From NCBI GenBank assembly GCA_029953675.1, contig JAMWBK010000012.1, positions 186,001-250,000 of the forward strand: a stretch of 64,000 bases of DNA. Reading direction: 5' to 3'. Shown here piece after piece: positions 1-9,162 of the stretch. Numbering within the stretch: the stretch's first letter is position 1; each line of letters starts with the position of its first letter. This stretch comes from Rhodosorus marinus. Lineage: Eukaryota; Rhodophyta; Stylonematophyceae; Stylonematales; Stylonemataceae. The notes under the pieces were generated by a model. It saw nothing but the letters and a program-made list of their open reading frames with translations, did not search any database and was not told the origin of the DNA. The position numbers and the translations under genes are program-made.

Positions 1-244
1 CAAGAGCGCCAAATATTCAGTAGGATGCTCAGCAAAACATTTCCGCAACCACTCTAAACCCGACTTATCGACGTGACCAAAGCTTTCCACAATGAATGGC
101 TGGAACCGGTGAGAGCGACCCTCAGCGCAAGGCAGACTGGCCATGCTCTCAGCATACCGTCGTTCCTTAACTCTTCGAAGGGCTGAAGCCGCGGCCCCCC
201 GGCGGCGGGCGGCTGCGGTGAGGTGGGCGCTGGCCACGGGGCAG
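1..244 (-). mobile_element. Family A1 LINE fragment (end of RLE domain), cut by window edge
   Basis: The minus strand reads the C-terminal part of family A ORF2 (for example ERRYAESMASLPCAEGRSHR and FIVESFGHVDKSGLEWLRK). It is nearly identical to the copies near 8.3 kb and 17.7 kb, which suggests recent amplification. The copy is truncated on its 5' side at 244, exactly where the 3' tail of another A copy begins. It leaves the window at base 1. Confidence 0.9.
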
Positions 245-267
245 GGACTTTACTAGCATAGCCTGAC
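245..267 (-). mobile_element. Family A 3' tail stub
   Basis: On the minus strand this reads TCAGGCTATGCTAGTAAAG then TCC, the terminal stem arm plus one tail unit of family A. It directly abuts the truncated 5' end of the copy at 1-244. The pair is one of the tail-to-body junctions discussed in the findings. Confidence 0.85.
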
Positions 268-558
268 GAGGTGAAAGAACTCACTATGTCTCCTGTCTGG
301 GGGTCTGCAAATGCATAGATGCCGTCATCATGGCAAAGCACTGTGCAACAGGGGTTTCGGGTCAAGACATTCCCAATGAATAGTGTAGACTATCAGCTTC
401 CCGCTGAGGGCAGAGAAAACTTGTAGAGGTACCCCTACCAACTCCATCGTCACCGGATGAACTCCGTCCGTATCAGGTTCTCTCGAACTCTCTGTCGAAA
501 TGTCCACCGGGAAGAGCTGGATCGGCGGCGGATCACCCGTTTTGTCTGGCAAACCCAT
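268..558 (-). pseudogene. Possible host gene remnant with a PQQ-like motif
   Basis: The minus strand opens with an ATG at 558 and runs 76 codons. A second frame further on reads DDGIYAFADPQTGDIVSSF, which resembles a PQQ/beta-propeller blade motif. The frames do not join without a frameshift or an unresolved intron. The piece is cut at 267 by LINE tail sequence, so this may be the start of a gene destroyed by insertion. It could equally be chance. Confidence 0.25.
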
Positions 559-1189
559 GAGACCACTGACTTATTCTTTCCTTCACCAATGTAGCACAAA
601 ATACAACCGTCGTTTCACTCAACTAGAAGAATTCCAGACTCGGAACCAGGATCCAACTGGCAAGCTCTAGTGACGAACTTTGATGGCGAATTCTAATGGC
701 GAAATCTAGTGGCGTCCTCTAGTTTGTTTCTCGTTCCGAGGGCGGAAATCTTTTCGTCGGAGTGGAACGACGGCTTTATATTGTGATATGTTAGTAATAC
801 ATTGTGATACAGTGGTGAAGGAAAGACTAGTTCAGTAGTGCCTCCCACTGTGGAAGAACTGTATACGCACGCGACAACGAAGGAAAAACTCCGTGAAGTT
901 GCTGTCAACACACCGAGGGCATTGTGGTTAACACGACGGAGTCACGCGAGATGCAACAATGTCTAAAAGACCGAAACATTTGATGATCAGCGGTGCAAAC
1001 CGATGAGACAGTGTGCCAAGTCCCGAAAAGTTGGATGAGTCAGCGCGTCAGTGTACTGAGACTCGTTGAGTCGGCGCATTGAACCAGCGGCCGCACCAAG
1101 ATATTGTGCAAGCGCTGGAAAATTTGGGCAGCCTGAGGACAAGGAATAGAAAAATCAAGATATTCACTACTGCGAGATGCCAGGTCAGT
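559..1189. other. Noncoding, nothing recognised
   Basis: I see no credible coding frame, RNA gene or repeat here. At 675-715 there is a short direct repetition of a 'gatggcgaattctaatggcgaaatc' type motif, which looks like simple sequence. Confidence 0.5.
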
Positions 1190-1600
1190 GGCTACCAAAT
1201 CTGCCATAGGCTGGGTAACAGGTGTTTCATCATCGTCATCAAGCGCCCGAGCAACAGGCAAAGGAACCTCTTAGTCCACCTCGCATTCCGTACCAAACGC
1301 ATGTAACCGTAGATATTGAAATAAAAGCTGGTCGCATGCATAGGCGACGGGTACACGGCCGCCTTGCCCAGCGCACAGGACGCCAACAGGCGGGCACCAA
1401 AATCTCCGGATGCCACTATGCCACTGAAAACAAGATAAGGTGCATCCCGCTCGGCAGGTAAGGCGGGGGGAGACCCAGATATGGACGTATTCCCATTCGT
1501 AGCTCGAAGTCCGCTGGTCGAGGGTAGGCCGAAATCACGGGGAAGCACTTGGAGCTCAGATTACCGCTCAAGCTCCGGAAAAGGGCCAAGGTACAGGGCA
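1190..1600 (-). mobile_element. Decayed family B-like LINE relic
   Basis: Two minus-strand frames hold broken matches to the region around the family B zinc knuckle. One reads YLGLPPPYLPSGMH, compare YLGLHQPPWPYEMG in intact B. The other reads DFGARLLASC, compare DFGAHLLASC. The frames are offset by indels and the Cys pairs are partly lost, so this is an old, inactive copy. Confidence 0.45.
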
Positions 1601-1890
1601 AAGGCGAGCATCGACCCCGGAGGGTGGCATGTGAATTCCGATTTTTTCCCATACACAGCATTTTTTTGTATTAGATCAGCACCCGTGAAGATAAGGAGTT
1701 TCATTTCACGATAGTCCATTGGGTGGTCATATTCCAGCTAGCAGAAAGATCGCTTTACTAGCCACCATTAATCCACAAGCGTGCATCATCCAGAAAGTCG
1801 GTGGCATCTCAACGAAGCATTGCGTTATCCCCAGTACTGCCATTAAGCATGGCATCACGAGTATTGGCATAAATGTCATCACATAGCATA

Positions 1891-3264
1891 TTAGAATGAA
1901 ATAATGTCATCACCTTCGCCGCCAAGAATATAGTCCACCCCATCACCGCCCGTAATTGTGTCATCCCCAGCGCCGCCAAAAATTTCGTCATCCCCGTCGC
2001 CGCCAAAAATCGTGTCATTATCAGCTTCGCCGTAGATCGAGTCAAACCCATCTTCGCCTTCGATAAAGTCGTTGCCTTGGCCCCCAAAAATTCTGTCATC
2101 ACCTTCACCACCGAAGATCTCGTCATCTCCACCCAAACCATAAATAGTGTCGTTGCCCTCGTACGCATAGATTAGGTCAGGCCCGTCCGAACCAAATAGG
2201 ATGTCGTCTCCAGGACTTCCAGTGATAATGCATGCGCACGAGCCACTGCGCAGCACACCCTGGCGCAGTTCGAGCGAGGTAAGGGAGAATTCACCAGAGG
2301 TCAGTCACGGTTTACCCACTCCCAGTCCCAGTAATCAATACAGGCAACTACTCACCGCCGGACAGTCGTAGTTTCCGAAATCTGCAAGCTTAATGCATTC
2401 CCCGTTGAGGAGACAGTTTCCCTCGCCAGCCGCGCAACCACAGGTGCAAAATTGTGTATCTGGGTCCGCGATCTGTGAGGTAAAATCGTTAAGGCAGCAA
2501 TCGCTTTCAGAACGCGGTTCGAAGGAGTAGTGTAGCCGAATAAAGGCTACGGGTTAGGCAAGCGTCCTCACCACGACATCGCCGAGACAATTTCCCAATG
2601 GCAAATATTCTTCCTTGGAGATGCAAATCGGCCCGCTTGCAGTGTCTAGCAAGCAAAATCCGATAGGACCGCAGCCGCACATAACCGGAAGCTCACATAC
2701 CGGAACGTCGGGTCCATCGGCGACTCTGAGCTCACATGTATCGTCTGGAGCGATCTCTGCCCTGAACTCCTCACCATCTGCTCCCTTGAGAATGGCGTGG
2801 CCGACCATTAAAAGAGAAGAATTTTCGCAACATCCCATCTCATCCGCCACCATCTCGTCTTGACATATGACCAAGCTCAACCTGTTCAATAAAGTGCCCT
2901 CCGGCTCGCCCCTCTTGACCACGACCTTGGCAGTATTCCTCCGGTTGCGGTATTCCACTGGTTCCGGGATGAGCTCCTTCTTCGTGAAGATCCCCCCCCT
3001 AATGCTCACCAAGGAGAAAGAGTCAGCCGCATCGAATTCCATCCGCACGCATAGTGGTTCCTGCTTGGGTTGGACCAGAACCGTGAGAGTGCCGACCTTT
3101 TCTCCGTTGAAAACGAGGTCTTTAGCAAACCCCTCCACACTCTCAAGAAGCAAACCGTTGGTCACGGTGACATCCGCGCATGTCGCGGCGCCCTTGATAT
3201 CCGCAGAAACCGCGCAGATAAACAGTACCCCACAATACCAAACCACCGCCTTCATATCTTCCAC
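1891..3264 (-). CDS. Secreted Cys-module protein with C-terminal RTX-type repeats (3 exons)
   Basis: Proposed exons on the minus strand are 3264-2572, 2472-2356 and 2259-1891, giving about 392 residues. The introns of 99 and 96 bp both begin GTGAG, end in CAG and are phase 0. The start could be at 3264 or at the in-frame ATG at 3255, which gives a neater signal peptide ([18 protein letters not shown]). Residues 30-160 form a domain shared with the genes at 25.4 and 40.1 kb, with a Cys-Cys at 145-146. Two Cys modules follow; the second is exon 2 exactly. Exon 3 encodes about a dozen GGxGxDxIx nonapeptides, the pattern of calcium-binding RTX beta-rolls. Secretion and calcium binding are inferred from family knowledge. 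The repeats alone do not make this a toxin: no catalytic or pore-forming domain is visible. The exon joins rest on splice signals and phase, not on transcripts. Confidence 0.72.
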
Positions 3265-3916
3265 GAGCCGGGAAAGAAATACTTCCTACAGACGGATACA
3301 ACACTGATGATACCAAGCAAGAACAGAGAACAAACCCAAACCCCTCGCTCCCTGCTCGACAGATGGCCTCTCCACCTCTCCAACATACTCCCCACCACCA
3401 CCGACAGCGCCAACTCCAGGGTAATAGGCTTTCTACATCATCACTACAAAACTCCCTCGCTTGGATGTTTTGAGCAGAACGAGGCTCCGCAAGTACATTC
3501 TGAAGGAGCGGCAGCAGGTCCAAACGGTTTTTTCACAATATGTTTACCTTCCCTTTTTGCTCGAAAAACGTCAAAAAGCAATCTCCACTCTCACAACTTT
3601 CAATCTACACAGTGCTCCAACTCGTACATTCACCCCCTTTTGCCATTCTCTTTCATCCTCTAAACAAATTCATTCTCTAAACAAGTTCATTCTTTCTTTC
3701 ATCTTCATTTGGGAAAAAAATCTATTTGTAACCCTCACCACTACACACAGTAGAGTACGATCATCAATCTAAATTAAACAAATTCACTCATTTACTCAAC
3801 AGGGTCCTGACTAGAGTATTGTTATCTCAAGGATTGTTACCCACCCCCCTGCTGTTGAAGTTTTTGAAGGGTGGTGATGAGACTGAGCTAGTGCTTGATG
3901 AGGGGTGTAGTGATGA
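3265..3916. other. Upstream region of the RTX-tailed gene
   Basis: No convincing gene is visible. At 3660-3690 an 18-bp direct repeat (TCTCTAAACAAATTCAT-like) occurs twice. At 3774-3800 the text TTAAACAAATTCACTC resembles a decayed family B 3' end with its ATTC-type tail. The promoter of the minus-strand gene should lie here, but I could not identify a core element. Confidence 0.4.
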
Positions 3917-4046
3917 CACTAGGGTTGTGCCCAGAGGGTCAGGTTTTTCGCTGTTTACCCCTCTAAACCCGCCCTGTTTTCGCGGGTTTAACCACTTCTG
4001 GGTCGTAAACAGCGAAAAACCCGACCCACTTGGCACAACCCTAGTG
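3917..4046. repeat. MITE-like palindrome, about 130 bp
   Basis: The ends are perfect inverted repeats (CACTAGGGTTGTGCC at the left, its reverse complement at the right). Pairing continues inward through most of the element (GGTTTTTCGCTGTTTAC against GTAAACAGCGAAAAACC). A TA dinucleotide sits at each edge of the GGGTTGTGCC arm, compatible with a Tc1/mariner-type TA target duplication. Both strands therefore show mirror-image short frames, which are not genes. Confidence 0.75.
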
Positions 4047-5700
4047 AAGAAAACTAAACAACAACCGCCTCTGACCTCTACACCCCCTTTTTTACTGAAT
4101 GAAGTTTTTTTGGGCTAGTCCGTCTGATAGATTTTCAAGAACAGAGGTCCGTTCCCGTTCCGATAAAGGTCTCCGATAAATCGTTCCATAATCAATCAAC
4201 ATTATTCCGATAATCAATCATCTCTGGACAAGCCATTGAATCATGATTACTTCTTGGCGTAAGCAGCTCCTCTCGTCCTGTGTCTTGCATTCACGATCAC
4301 CCCTGATATCACATGCGGGCGCACCCCAATCCATCCCATAGGATTGGGCAGATGTGGAATTGGCATGCTTCTACGTAAAGTAGAGCGAACCTCCATGGAG
4401 CTCGAGACAACCAGTCCGGGGTAACGACCAAATTTTTTGCTTGTTGAGAAGATACTAATTCGATATTTGCTTTGTCAAAATAATATTCGATATTTGCTTT
4501 GTCAAAATAATATTCTATTATTATTTTTCCATGAAGTGCTCCTACTAAGAATACAACTAGGATCAAGGGGTCGGTAATACCACGAAAAAAAATACGAACG
4601 CAAAAAAGTGCCAAAAAATGTAAAAACTTTGTAAAAACTTTGTAAAAAATATAGAACATTGTCAAAGTGTAAAACACTATGAACTGAGCAAAATACTTTA
4701 GGAAAGCTCAGAAACCACTGTCTATAGCGGGTTGAGATTTGGAGTCTGAGGACAATGATGACCTACACACCCCCACAAGCTAAAATATGTGAAGTTCCCG
4801 TGCTTTTGAGAACCTCTGTATGTCTTTTCTTTTTTTTTATTGTGACCAGGCTATTGGAGTGCTTTTGGGTGCCGTCTATACGTAAATGGATGATTCTAGA
4901 GTCAGTCTGTCAGTGATAAAAATGGTCAAAAGTGTAAAAAAATGCAAAAACTTGATAGAAATAAAAAACTGTAAAATTCTCAGGCGAGTACAACACGAAA
5001 TTGTCGTCCCCTCCCCACCCCCTCCCCCTCCCGATTTGGATATCGGATAGGGAGGGGTGGACGGGCTGGCTTAGTGGCTGCTTGCTCATGGATTCCGAAA
5101 GAACAGTAAAGCGACTTCTGTAGTAAAATCTTGAGCGATAATGTTTGTCCCAGCTCTTTTCCGAGTCCTTCGACAAGCTGATCTGGTTTCTCCCCCCTCC
5201 AAAAAACCATATCTCCGCGGAGACGTCGCTGGCTACCCCTTTTAGAGCGAGGAACTTTTCCTTCACGAATGAATTAATGTATTACCACTTATTGCGACTG
5301 CGAACCGTCTGAAAGTAATATTTGGACGATATATTTTATTAATTCGAAAATCAATATATCTATCCATGAATTCATATATTTTATAACTGACACGTGGGTT
5401 TCTCAGTTGGTTGAATTAATTTCTCTCAAGTTTTCCATGTATATTATACAATCTTGAGCCTTGGATCCATTCGTTCGTTTCGGATCTTATGCTTTTCGGA
5501 AGCGCGAACTCAGACCCTCCTCGCACCTACACGTTCTCTTTCTTTTGGAACGGCCTTTTTGCCCAACGGGTTTTTTTGGGGTTGAGCGGCCACCTTTTTC
5601 CCCAACGGCTTTTTTTTTTTTTGGAGAACGTTGTGTACGGACAACGGAACAACGGCGGATGGCAATCGCTTTTTATTGAAATGCGCATGACGATGGAATC
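4047..5700. other. AT-rich noncoding stretch with short tandem repeats
   Basis: A 27-bp unit is present twice in tandem at 4458-4511 (unit starts ATTCGATATTTGC). At 4620-4655 an 11-bp GTAAAAACTTT unit is repeated. Related GTAAAAA/GCAAAAACTT text recurs at 4925-4975. A C-rich tract lies at 5005-5035. From 5460 to 5640 there are T-rich runs. I see no supportable gene. Confidence 0.5.
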
Positions 5701-5704
5701 ACCG

Positions 5705-6045
5705 GTATAAAGTTTGAAGGACTTCGTTTAATCGGAGACTGAAGAAAAGACCCCGAGGGAAAAAAAAAAAAAAAAGACTAAGCGCGTCGAAGATTCGCGC
5801 CCCTGCAACATCAAACAGCGTGTTCATACGCCACAGCAAGAAACCTAAACGGGTAAACAACGAGGACATACGGTCGGGGCGTCCGCGGAACACCTCCCGA
5901 AGCCAACGAGAACCAACGAAACCCAGAAACCCAAAACACTCAATGACCAGAGGTGCCAGGCAATGAGCTAGAGCCGAAACACGAATGCCTGGGGAAGACA
6001 AAGCCCCCGCATATTGTAAAGTTTGAGGCAGACTACTACGGAAGC
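5705..6045 (-). mobile_element. Family B LINE 3' relic
   Basis: The minus strand encodes a degenerate C-terminus of the B nuclease region (YAGALSSPGIRVSALAH, IECFGF, SLFTRLGFLLWRMN), then an A/T tract matching the B 3' UTR. It diverges clearly from the recent B copies (for example the start of the LLWRMNAALMLEARVLRRA end is altered), so it is an older subfamily copy. No ATTC tail is retained. Confidence 0.75.
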
Positions 6046-6134
6046 GTCCCACCCGCTGCCTAGGTCTGCATACTTTTTGTACCTAGTAGGCTGCTGATTC
6101 GCAATCATCCTGCGTAGCGCTTAAGTCTACGTTA

Positions 6135-6722
6135 GTGAATAATTTTGTTGCGCCACACTCGTCTCAAGTACATGTCTCAAGTACATCGTAAGCGAATGTT
6201 TAACTCGGGTAGGGCATACGGTTGCGGTGGAATCGGAACTACCCAGATCGGTCTCGGATACGGCGCCGCCCCGCTGTATCGCAGATCTTCTTGTCTCAGA
6301 CCCTGCCGCCCGACGCTCAGCATATGTTGACCTCGCGATTATATGCCCTGTGGCGAGCACCCACCTGACGACTGCCGTCCGCCGCCGAGGGGCAGCCGCT
6401 TCGGCTCTCCGACGAGTGAAGGAACGACGGTATGCTGAGAGCATGGTCAGTCTGCCCTACGCCGAGGGTCGCTCCCACCGGTTCCAGCTTTTCATTGTGG
6501 AAAGCTTTGGTCATATGGATAAGTCGGGTTTAGGGTGGTTGCGGAAATGTTTCGCTGAGCATCCTACTGAGTACTTGGCGCTTTTACGGCGTTTGAGTGC
6601 CGCCCTGTGGCGATATTCTAGCAGCATGCTTGCCGAGGTGCGCCATCGGCGCCTGGGTTTGCACGCTTCCCTCCCTAGTTCTTAGTTACTCTTCACGCCT
6701 TGCGTCCCGCTTCAGGCTATGC
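6135..6722 (+). mobile_element. Family A LINE fragment (RLE region and 3' end)
   Basis: The plus strand carries the RLE core and C-terminus of family A ORF2. The first part and the rest are in two frames. A 12-bp duplication (TCTCAAGTACAT repeated at 6164-6188) sits near the 5' edge. The stop is followed by a degenerate A 3' UTR. It is an intermediate between A1 and A2 (ends SSMLAEVRHRRLGLHASLPSS) and is 5' truncated. Confidence 0.85.
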
Positions 6723-6726
6723 TAGT

Positions 6727-6934
6727 CAAGTTGCGGAAATGTTTGACTGAGCATCCTGTTGGATACTTGGAACTTTTGCAACGCTTAAGTGTCTCTCTGT
6801 GGCGATATTCGAGCAGCATGCTTGCCGAGGCGCGCCATCGGCGCCTGGGTTTGCACGTTTCCCTACCTAGTTCTTAGTTCCTTTTCACGGTTTGCGTAGC
6901 GCTGTAGGCTATGCTAATAAAGCCAGTCTAGTAA
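6727..6934 (+). mobile_element. Family A2 LINE 3' fragment with tail
   Basis: This covers the last about 50 codons of A2, the 3' UTR stem-loop (GCGTAGCGCTGTAGGCTATGC region) and the tail AATAAAGCC then AGTAAAGTCC. It begins right after the preceding copy. The next A sequence begins directly after its tail. Confidence 0.85.
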
Positions 6935-6937
6935 AGT

Positions 6938-7409
6938 CCAGCGTAGTTGTTGTCGAGGATTGGGGTTTTGTTTCTTTTTCGGTCGCGAGCGTGTTCGTTT
7001 ACGGGAAGCGCTTCCTCTGGTACGCCTTCCCCTCGATTTTCCGCGGGGCGTCGTTTGCATTTGCAACTTAAGGAACGACGGTATGCTGAGAGCATGGCCA
7101 GTCTGCCTTGCGCTGAGGGTCGCTCTCACCGGTTCCAGCCATTCATTGTGGAAAGCTTTGGTCACGTGGATAAGTCGGGTTTAGAGTGGTTGCGGAAATG
7201 TTTTGCTGAACATCCTACTGAATATTTGGCGCTCTTGAGGCGTTTAAGTGTCTCCCTTTGGCGATATTCCAGCGACATGCTTTCCGAGGCGCGCCATCGG
7301 CGCCTGGGGTTGCATGCTTTTCTCCCTAGTTATTAGTTCATCTTCACGCCTTGCGTAGCGCTTCAGGCTATGCTAGTAAAGTCCAGTAAAGTCCAATAAA
7401 GCCAGTCAA
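6938..7409 (+). mobile_element. Internally deleted family A element: 5' head joined to 3' end
   Basis: 6938-7071 matches the 5' untranslated head of the near-complete copy (49710-49818). It then switches within AACT/TAAGG to the last part of ORF2 (from KERRYAES-type codons), followed by the A1 3' UTR and two or three tail units. The missing interior spans ORF1 and most of ORF2. It has both LINE ends in about 470 bp, the architecture of a non-autonomous LINE derivative. It has no coding capacity of its own. Confidence 0.8.
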
Positions 7410-7663
7410 GTCGGGTTTAGAGTGGTTGCGGAAATATTTCGCTGAACATCCTACTGAGTACTTGGCGCTTTTACGGCGTTTGAGTGCCGCCTTCTAGCGA
7501 TATTCTGGGCTTTACTAGCATAGCCTGAAACGCTACGCAAACCGTGAAATATTCGAGCAGCATGCTTGCCGAGGCGCGTCATCGGCGCCTGGGTTTGCAC
7601 GCTTCACTACCTAGTTCTTAGTTCCTTTTTACACCTTGCGTAGCGCTTCAGGCTATGCTAGTA
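7410..7663. mobile_element. Scrambled family A 3' pieces with an inverted segment
   Basis: Three short pieces adjoin: 7410-7504 (plus, ORF2 end), 7507-7545 (minus, A tail and stem-loop) and 7546-7663 (plus, ORF2 end and 3' UTR, SSMLAEARHRRLGLHASLPSS-type end). The inverted middle piece implies a rearrangement during or after insertion. Confidence 0.75.
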
Positions 7664-7782
7664 GCCCTTTCTTTGCGCACGGGCAATGTCTCTCAAATGA
7701 GATTCTACCGATGAGCGACTATTGCTGGTTGAAAACTATTCCAACCGCGCCCGTTCACTACATGTGACCGTGGCAATTTTTG

Positions 7783-8580
7783 GCTACAACTCTCCCCACC
7801 TCTCGCACTTGTGGTTAACCACTCTACCGTCGTCATTGAGTCATCGTCTCGATGCTTTCCAGTTCCGTTCTGCCGCACGGATCTATCTCGGTTTGCCACA
7901 GGCTCCGTGGCACTCTAATCGGCCGTCTTTCTGTCAGGGATGTGAGAGTCGGATTGACGCTTGTGGCTACCACTTCCTGGGTTCCTGCGGACTGTTGAGA
8001 GGTCTTCGTACGAGGCGTCACACTCGCCTCAAGTACATCCTCAGCGAATTTTTGACTCGGATAGGGCATACGGTTGAGGTTGAGTCGGAACTGCCCAGAT
8101 CAATCTCGGACTCTGCACCGCCCCGTTGTATAGCCGATCTCCTCGTCTCCGACGCTGCTGCCAGACGCTCAACATATGTGGACCTTGCGATTACCTGCCC
8201 CGTGGCCAGCGCCCACCTCACCGCAGCCGCCCGCCGCCGGGGGGCCGCGGCTTCAGCCCTTCGAAGAGTTAAGGAACGACGGTATGCTGAGAGCATGGCC
8301 AGTCTGCCTTGCGCTGAGGGTCGCTCTCACCGGTTCCAGCCATTCATTGTGGAAAGCTTTGGTCACGTGGATAAGTCGGGTTTAGAGTGGTTGCGGAAAT
8401 GTTTTGCTGAACATCCTACTGAATATTTGGCGCTCTTGAGGCGTTTAAGTATCTCCCTTTGGCGATATTCCAGGGACATGCTTTCCGAGGCGCGCCATCG
8501 GCGCCTGGGGTTGCATGCTTTTCTCCCTAGTTATTAGTTCATCTTCACGCCTTGCGTAGCGCTTCAGGCTATGCTAGTAA
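7783..8580 (+). mobile_element. Family A1 LINE fragment with intact RLE domain and tail
   Basis: The frame running to 8537 holds the zinc knuckle CQGCESRIDACGYHFLGSC, RHTRLKYILSEFLT, and the nuclease core IADLLVSDAAARRSTYVDL (the two Asp residues 15 apart). It ends LHAFLPSY then stop. The 3' UTR stem-loop and one AGTAAAGTCC unit follow. The 5' truncation lies near 7790. It is near-identical to 17.4-18.3 kb on the other strand. Confidence 0.9.
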
Positions 8581-8887
8581 AGTCCCTGCCTTGCGCTGAG
8601 GGTCGCTCTCACCGGTTCCAGCCATTCATTGTGGAAAGCTTTGGCCACGTCGATAAGTCGGGTTTAGAGTGGTTGCGGAAATGTTTTGCTGAGCATCCTA
8701 CTGAATATTTGGCGCTCTTGAGGCGTTTAAGTGTCTCCCTTTGGCGATATTCCAGCGACATGCTTTCCGAGGCGCGCCATCGGCGCCTGGGGTTGCATGC
8801 TTCCCTCCCTAGTTATTAGGTCATCTTCACGCCTTGCGTAGCGCTTCAGGCTATGCTAGCAAAGTCCAATAAAGCCAGTAAAGTCCA
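8581..8887 (+). mobile_element. Family A1 LINE 3' fragment chained onto previous tail
   Basis: This copy starts inside codons for SLPCAEGRSHR immediately after the tail unit AGTAAAGTCC of the copy before it. It runs through the normal A1 stop and 3' UTR to a tail of mixed AGTAAAGTCC and AATAAAGCC units. No target duplication is visible at the join. Confidence 0.85.
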
Positions 8888-9034
8888 GTGTCTCTCTGTG
8901 GCGATATTCGACCAGCATGCTTGCCTTGGCGCGCCATCGGCGCCTGGGTTTGCACGCTTCCCTACCTAGTTCTTAGTTCCTTTTCACGGTTTACGTGGCG
9001 CTGTAGGCTATGCTAATAAAGCCAGTAAAGCCAT
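8888..9034 (+). mobile_element. Family A2 LINE 3' fragment chained onto previous tail
   Basis: It begins at AGTGTCTCTCTGTGG directly after an AGTAAAGTCC tail unit; AGT is shared, so the join has 3 bp of microhomology. It holds the end of ORF2, the A2 3' UTR and an AATAAAGCC tail. The same 5' breakpoint recurs at about 36901. Confidence 0.85.
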
Positions 9035-9162
9035 CATCCACAGACGGGGAAGGAGGTTGGCAAATTGCTCTTAGAATCAAGGTCGACTGTTTTATTTCCG
9101 ATGGAATCAGCTACAGGACATGATACATTTTGCCCCAGGGGGAGGCGGATTCAAGGCTATGC

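Noticed and set aside
1079-1306. Plus-strand 75-codon frame over the B-like relic
   Set aside because: It is antisense to the decayed LINE match, has no signal peptide or motif and is not conserved in other copies.
1809-2168. 119-codon minus-strand frame over the RTX block
   Set aside because: It is the shifted frame of the nonapeptide repeats; repeat DNA keeps several frames open. The frame with GGxGxDxI is the meaningful one.
1891-2259. Secreted toxin of bacterial RTX type
   Set aside because: Only the calcium-binding-type repeats are present; there is no pore-forming, acylation or catalytic part, and the gene is spliced.
3819-4118. 99-codon plus frame and its mirror on the minus strand
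   Set aside because: Both run through the palindrome, which makes the same peptide appear on both strands. No gene.
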